NCBI GenBank assembly: GCA_013397115.1
Contig: VWZW01005507.1
Location: forward strand, 1,209,660-1,273,659
Reading direction: 5' to 3'
Origin: Edolisoma coerulescens
Lineage: Eukaryota; Chordata; Aves; Passeriformes; Campephagidae
DNA length: 64,000 nucleotides
Of this stretch, positions 61,501-64,000 are shown piece by piece. The position numbers were made by a program, and so were the translations under genes. Numbering within the stretch: position 1 is the stretch's first letter; each line of letters begins with the position of its first letter. Below the pieces are notes generated by a model, which saw nothing but the letters and a program-made list of their open reading frames with translations, was not told the origin of the DNA and did not search any database.

Positions 61501-63573
61501 TACAGCTACTGCAAGATGTGGTGTAGCTTTGACTTTCTGCACTTCCTTATCTTTTGGGTGCAAGACTGTGTATGTTAGTTTTCTTTTGAAGAGCTCCTTA
61601 GGTATTAAAGCCATATGATTTCCTTCATTTGTCATCAGCAAAGGTTAAGAATGTGGCTTGAATAGTCAGCCAGTTAAGATAAGAACTTGTGAATTTGGAA
61701 CAGAGCACTGAAGTGGGATAAATGGTCGGCTCATTTCTCTGCTGTGGATATTTAAGAGTAGCTGAAGAGTTCCAATAATAAATATATTTTTAAACTTTGA
61801 GGAAAGGTCTAATAGGGAATAAAAATAAGGTTACATAGCCAACAATACACAGATTAATCAGAGCAAAATACTTCTGTTAAGTACAGGAACTACAGGAATA
61901 ACTCTGTTGTCCTTGATTTGCCTGCTTCTGGAATGAAGTCTCAACTCCATGAGTTATTGCTACCGAGTGCTTATATTTTCCCTGAAGATCGTTTTGAAAC
62001 ACTCCTTGATTGCCAGAATCAAAAAATAAGGTGAAATTTCAAAATTTAGATAAGTTTGATCAGCTCTAACAGGATAAAAATAGAAATGGAATGAAATCTC
62101 CCAGTAAAAAAAAGACTACCACTGACATTGTTTTGTTTGGGGTTTTTTTCTCTTGGTTGGTTGGGGTTTGTTTTTTTTTTTATGCTATATTTTTGGTTAT
62201 TTTAGGAGTTTGACCTCTTTTTTCTCCCCAAGATGATGATGTGGCTGATTTTAAAAGTTATTCCATGCTGATGGTGCTGCAAATGAGGGGAGAGGCAGGT
62301 GTACCACTGTAGAAAAACAATAATTTAAAAAAATAAACCAAAAACCTCACAGCAACCAACCAACCAAACTCTGAAGCAACCCTCAAAAAAACCACCAACC
62401 CAAAGCAGTTCTTATATCCAGCAATGTACAGTGATGCTCCTCCAAGGAACAGGTGGGAATATTGCACCCACAGCATTGCTTATGCATTTGTCATAGGGAT
62501 CTTCTGTGGAAACTCTTGCTTGAACCCCTGAAAGTCGAGTGTAAGATAAAGAGCAATGAAATCACATTTTCTGAAGGGTGGGAGTTTCAAGTTTGCCCCC
62601 TCAATGAAATCACTGACAGCTGCAGTGTTAAAAAGCCCGGGCAGACCTGACAGCTCGAGCCCTTTAGTTTGAGGTGTTTCCAAACACACCATTCCCTGCC
62701 TGTTACCTCCCAGGGAACAGATGGAAAGTGTTACCAGTAAAGCACATTTTCATAAGCTTTCTGGTTCTCTTTAGCAAAAGCCTTACAAAAGTCTTCAGAC
62801 AAATTAGTGCCTGAAGGTAGAGGAAATCTTTAGGAGCACAGGAGAACTGCTGACTCAGCCTGTTCTCCAAGCCGTGTCCAAGGGGAGCTGCTTTCCGCCT
62901 TCAGCGTTTCCACCACGGATGGGGATTCCTTCAGAATCAATTACATTGCTCTCAAATGTCTTCTTAAGTTTAATGAGTCCCGTTAAATCGTGAGAGTCAC
63001 TGACGAGCAAGGGTTCAAGGAATGGCAGAGGCAGCCAAGGAAAGCCAAGTATCACCCAAGGAAAGATTGTGTCAGATAAGCCGGATCTCGGCTGGGATAT
63101 GCTCTCCTGCAGTTTTTCTGCCTTTAGTCCCACACCTCCTGCCCCTCACACTGCTGAGCCAGGCCTTCTCTCAAGTTTGGTGATCCCTGTTTGGAGCAAC
63201 TCCAGTGGTGCTCTAGGCTGTGAGTTTGTCCTGACGAACACAAATATGTGGATATATAACGAGTCAGGAGCGACAGCATCTCTGACACAATCTGTTCCTT
63301 GCTTTGGTTTCACCGAAAGCCCAGAAAAGCTGTAAGGGTGATCTGTTTGTTTTTAGAACTTTATTTCAAACTGGGAAAACCCCTAATCTTCAATTAATCA
63401 CTGAGCAATTTCAGTTTTGGGGAAACAGAGCTGGTTTGAAATCACAGGAGAACCAAAAGTAGAACAAGTCTGCAATCGCTTAATTAAATGTTTGTATGTT
63501 CTATAAAAGTCAAATATAGCTGAACTAAGTTTTTCAAAATATGTTCAAAAATTGGTTTTCACGTTTATATTGT
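58561..63573. other. Intergenic or intronic DNA with low-complexity tracts
   Basis: No supported gene. A TATAAAT word near 60119 has no convincing gene after it. T/TTGG-rich tracts (62128-62212) face CCAA/A-rich tracts (62310-62405). Open frames are about 110 codons or less and unrecognised. Confidence 0.55.
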
Positions 63574-64000
63574 TGTCTTGGTTTGAAAGACGTGTCTGCC
63601 AAAGAAGGTGGGAACCTCCCTTGGAATGGAAAAATATGACCCCCTTTCCTCCGAATTATTATAACTTTGAAATTAAAGGGGCTTTCAGGCAAAGATACGG
63701 GAAAAGGAATAACAGTTCTTCACTAGTATGTATAACAAGGCAAAAAACCAACAACGACAGCAGCAGCGCCAGCCAGAACAGAGCCCCAGCGCCGGCCTCT
63801 CCGGGCCGCGGGCCCTTTCCCCTCCGGGCAGGGGCGCTCACCGCCGGCAGGGGGCGCTGGCGGCTCCCGGCCGGGCAGGGCGCGTGCGATGGTTCCCCGC
63901 GCCTGCAGGAGGCGCTGTGGCGCGAGCTCAGCCGCGTCTCCCTCACGAGGCAATGGCGGGCAGGCTGGATGGTGAAATGGGCCGCGGCAGGAACCTCGGA
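63574..64000 (-). mobile_element. LTR of a passerine-type endogenous retrovirus, cut by the window edge
   Basis: The plus strand starts TGTCTTGGTTTGA (63574-63586), the same terminus as the LTR at 1520, so the minus-sense element ends CAAACCAAGACA. The adjoining U5-like part contains CCCTTTAATTTCAAAG, TTATAATAATTCGGAGG and TCTTTGCCTGAAAGC on the minus strand. I recall this order from an abundant songbird LTR. A TTATACATA word (complement of about 63728-63736) could serve as TATA. The part from about 63760 to the edge is very GC- and CpG-rich and would be U3. The 95-codon minus-strand frame (63659-63946), with a leucine-rich segment, lies inside the LTR and is not a host gene. Whether the whole GC-rich part belongs to the LTR is inferred. 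Confidence 0.7.
63824..63917 (+). promoter_or_regulatory. Cluster of three CTCF-like motifs
   Basis: Three words in the same orientation match the CTCF core: CCGGGCAGGGGCGCTCA (63824-63840), CCGGCAGGGGGCGCTGG (63844-63860) and CCTGCAGGAGGCGCTG (63902-63917). The middle copy is closest to the vertebrate consensus. They lie in CpG-rich sequence, so methylation would affect binding. Occupancy is not shown. Confidence 0.5.

Noticed and set aside
63659..63946. 95-codon minus-strand frame with a leucine-rich membrane-like segment
   Set aside because: It falls within the LTR. Such frames recur as spurious gene models wherever this repeat is inserted.
1520..64000. The LTRs at 1520 and 63574 as the two ends of one giant provirus
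   Set aside because: Only the 13-base terminus is shared. The bodies differ, and no retroviral genes lie between them.
63953..64000. ATGGCGGGC... with a good Kozak context as a first coding exon running off the window
   Set aside because: It lies in the GC-rich part of a probable LTR, on the antisense strand, and only 16 codons are visible.

Overview
The window looks like 64 kb of non-coding DNA from a bird, most likely a songbird. The evidence is three degraded CR1 LINE fragments (the main avian LINE) and four solo-LTR-like blocks. Two of the LTRs carry terminal and U5-like sequence that I remember from passerine endogenous retroviruses. There are no bacterial operons, no tRNA or rRNA genes that I can support, no CRISPR array, and no open frame that I recognise as a host protein. 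Nearly all open frames are short, overlap on both strands, and match no family I know.

Layout. The first 1.5 kb is featureless, followed by an LTR at 1520-2162 (probable minus sense). A CR1 3' tail lies at 5018-5078. A minus-strand open stretch at 7475-7789 reads more like protein than its surroundings but is unassigned. At 11.4-11.9 kb there is an AT-rich block that looks constrained. Old inverted-repeat relics of a type I associate with ancient archosaur/turtle repeats lie at 12.3 kb and 15.4-15.7 kb, with further copies at 33.2 and 56.4 kb. A CR1 piece on the minus strand (16718-16873) is followed by an LTR (17501-17980) with a TATA box and a nearly perfect 41-bp hairpin around its polyadenylation signal. 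The middle of the window (18-29 kb) is plain DNA with simple repeats, a G-quadruplex-type tract at 26.2 kb, and a candidate conserved block at 25.05-25.37 kb. The longest CR1 copy is at 29418-29851. Two MIR/CORE-SINE-like scraps lie at 37.8 and 44.2 kb, and a plus-strand LTR at 40080-40509.

The right third holds the stretches that look most regulatory. These are a candidate conserved block at 49.8-50.34 kb, paired hairpins at 52.83-52.87 kb, and a CpG island at 58.09-58.34 kb with CpG-containing flanks. The window ends in an LTR (63574 to the edge) whose GC-rich part holds three CTCF-like motifs in the same orientation.

No genes can be shown to work together here. The reasonable reading is an intergenic or long-intron region with scattered candidate regulatory elements and a history of CR1 and LTR insertion. 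Repeat-family names, the passerine assignment and conservation are judged from memory and composition. RepeatMasker and a multi-bird alignment would decide them.
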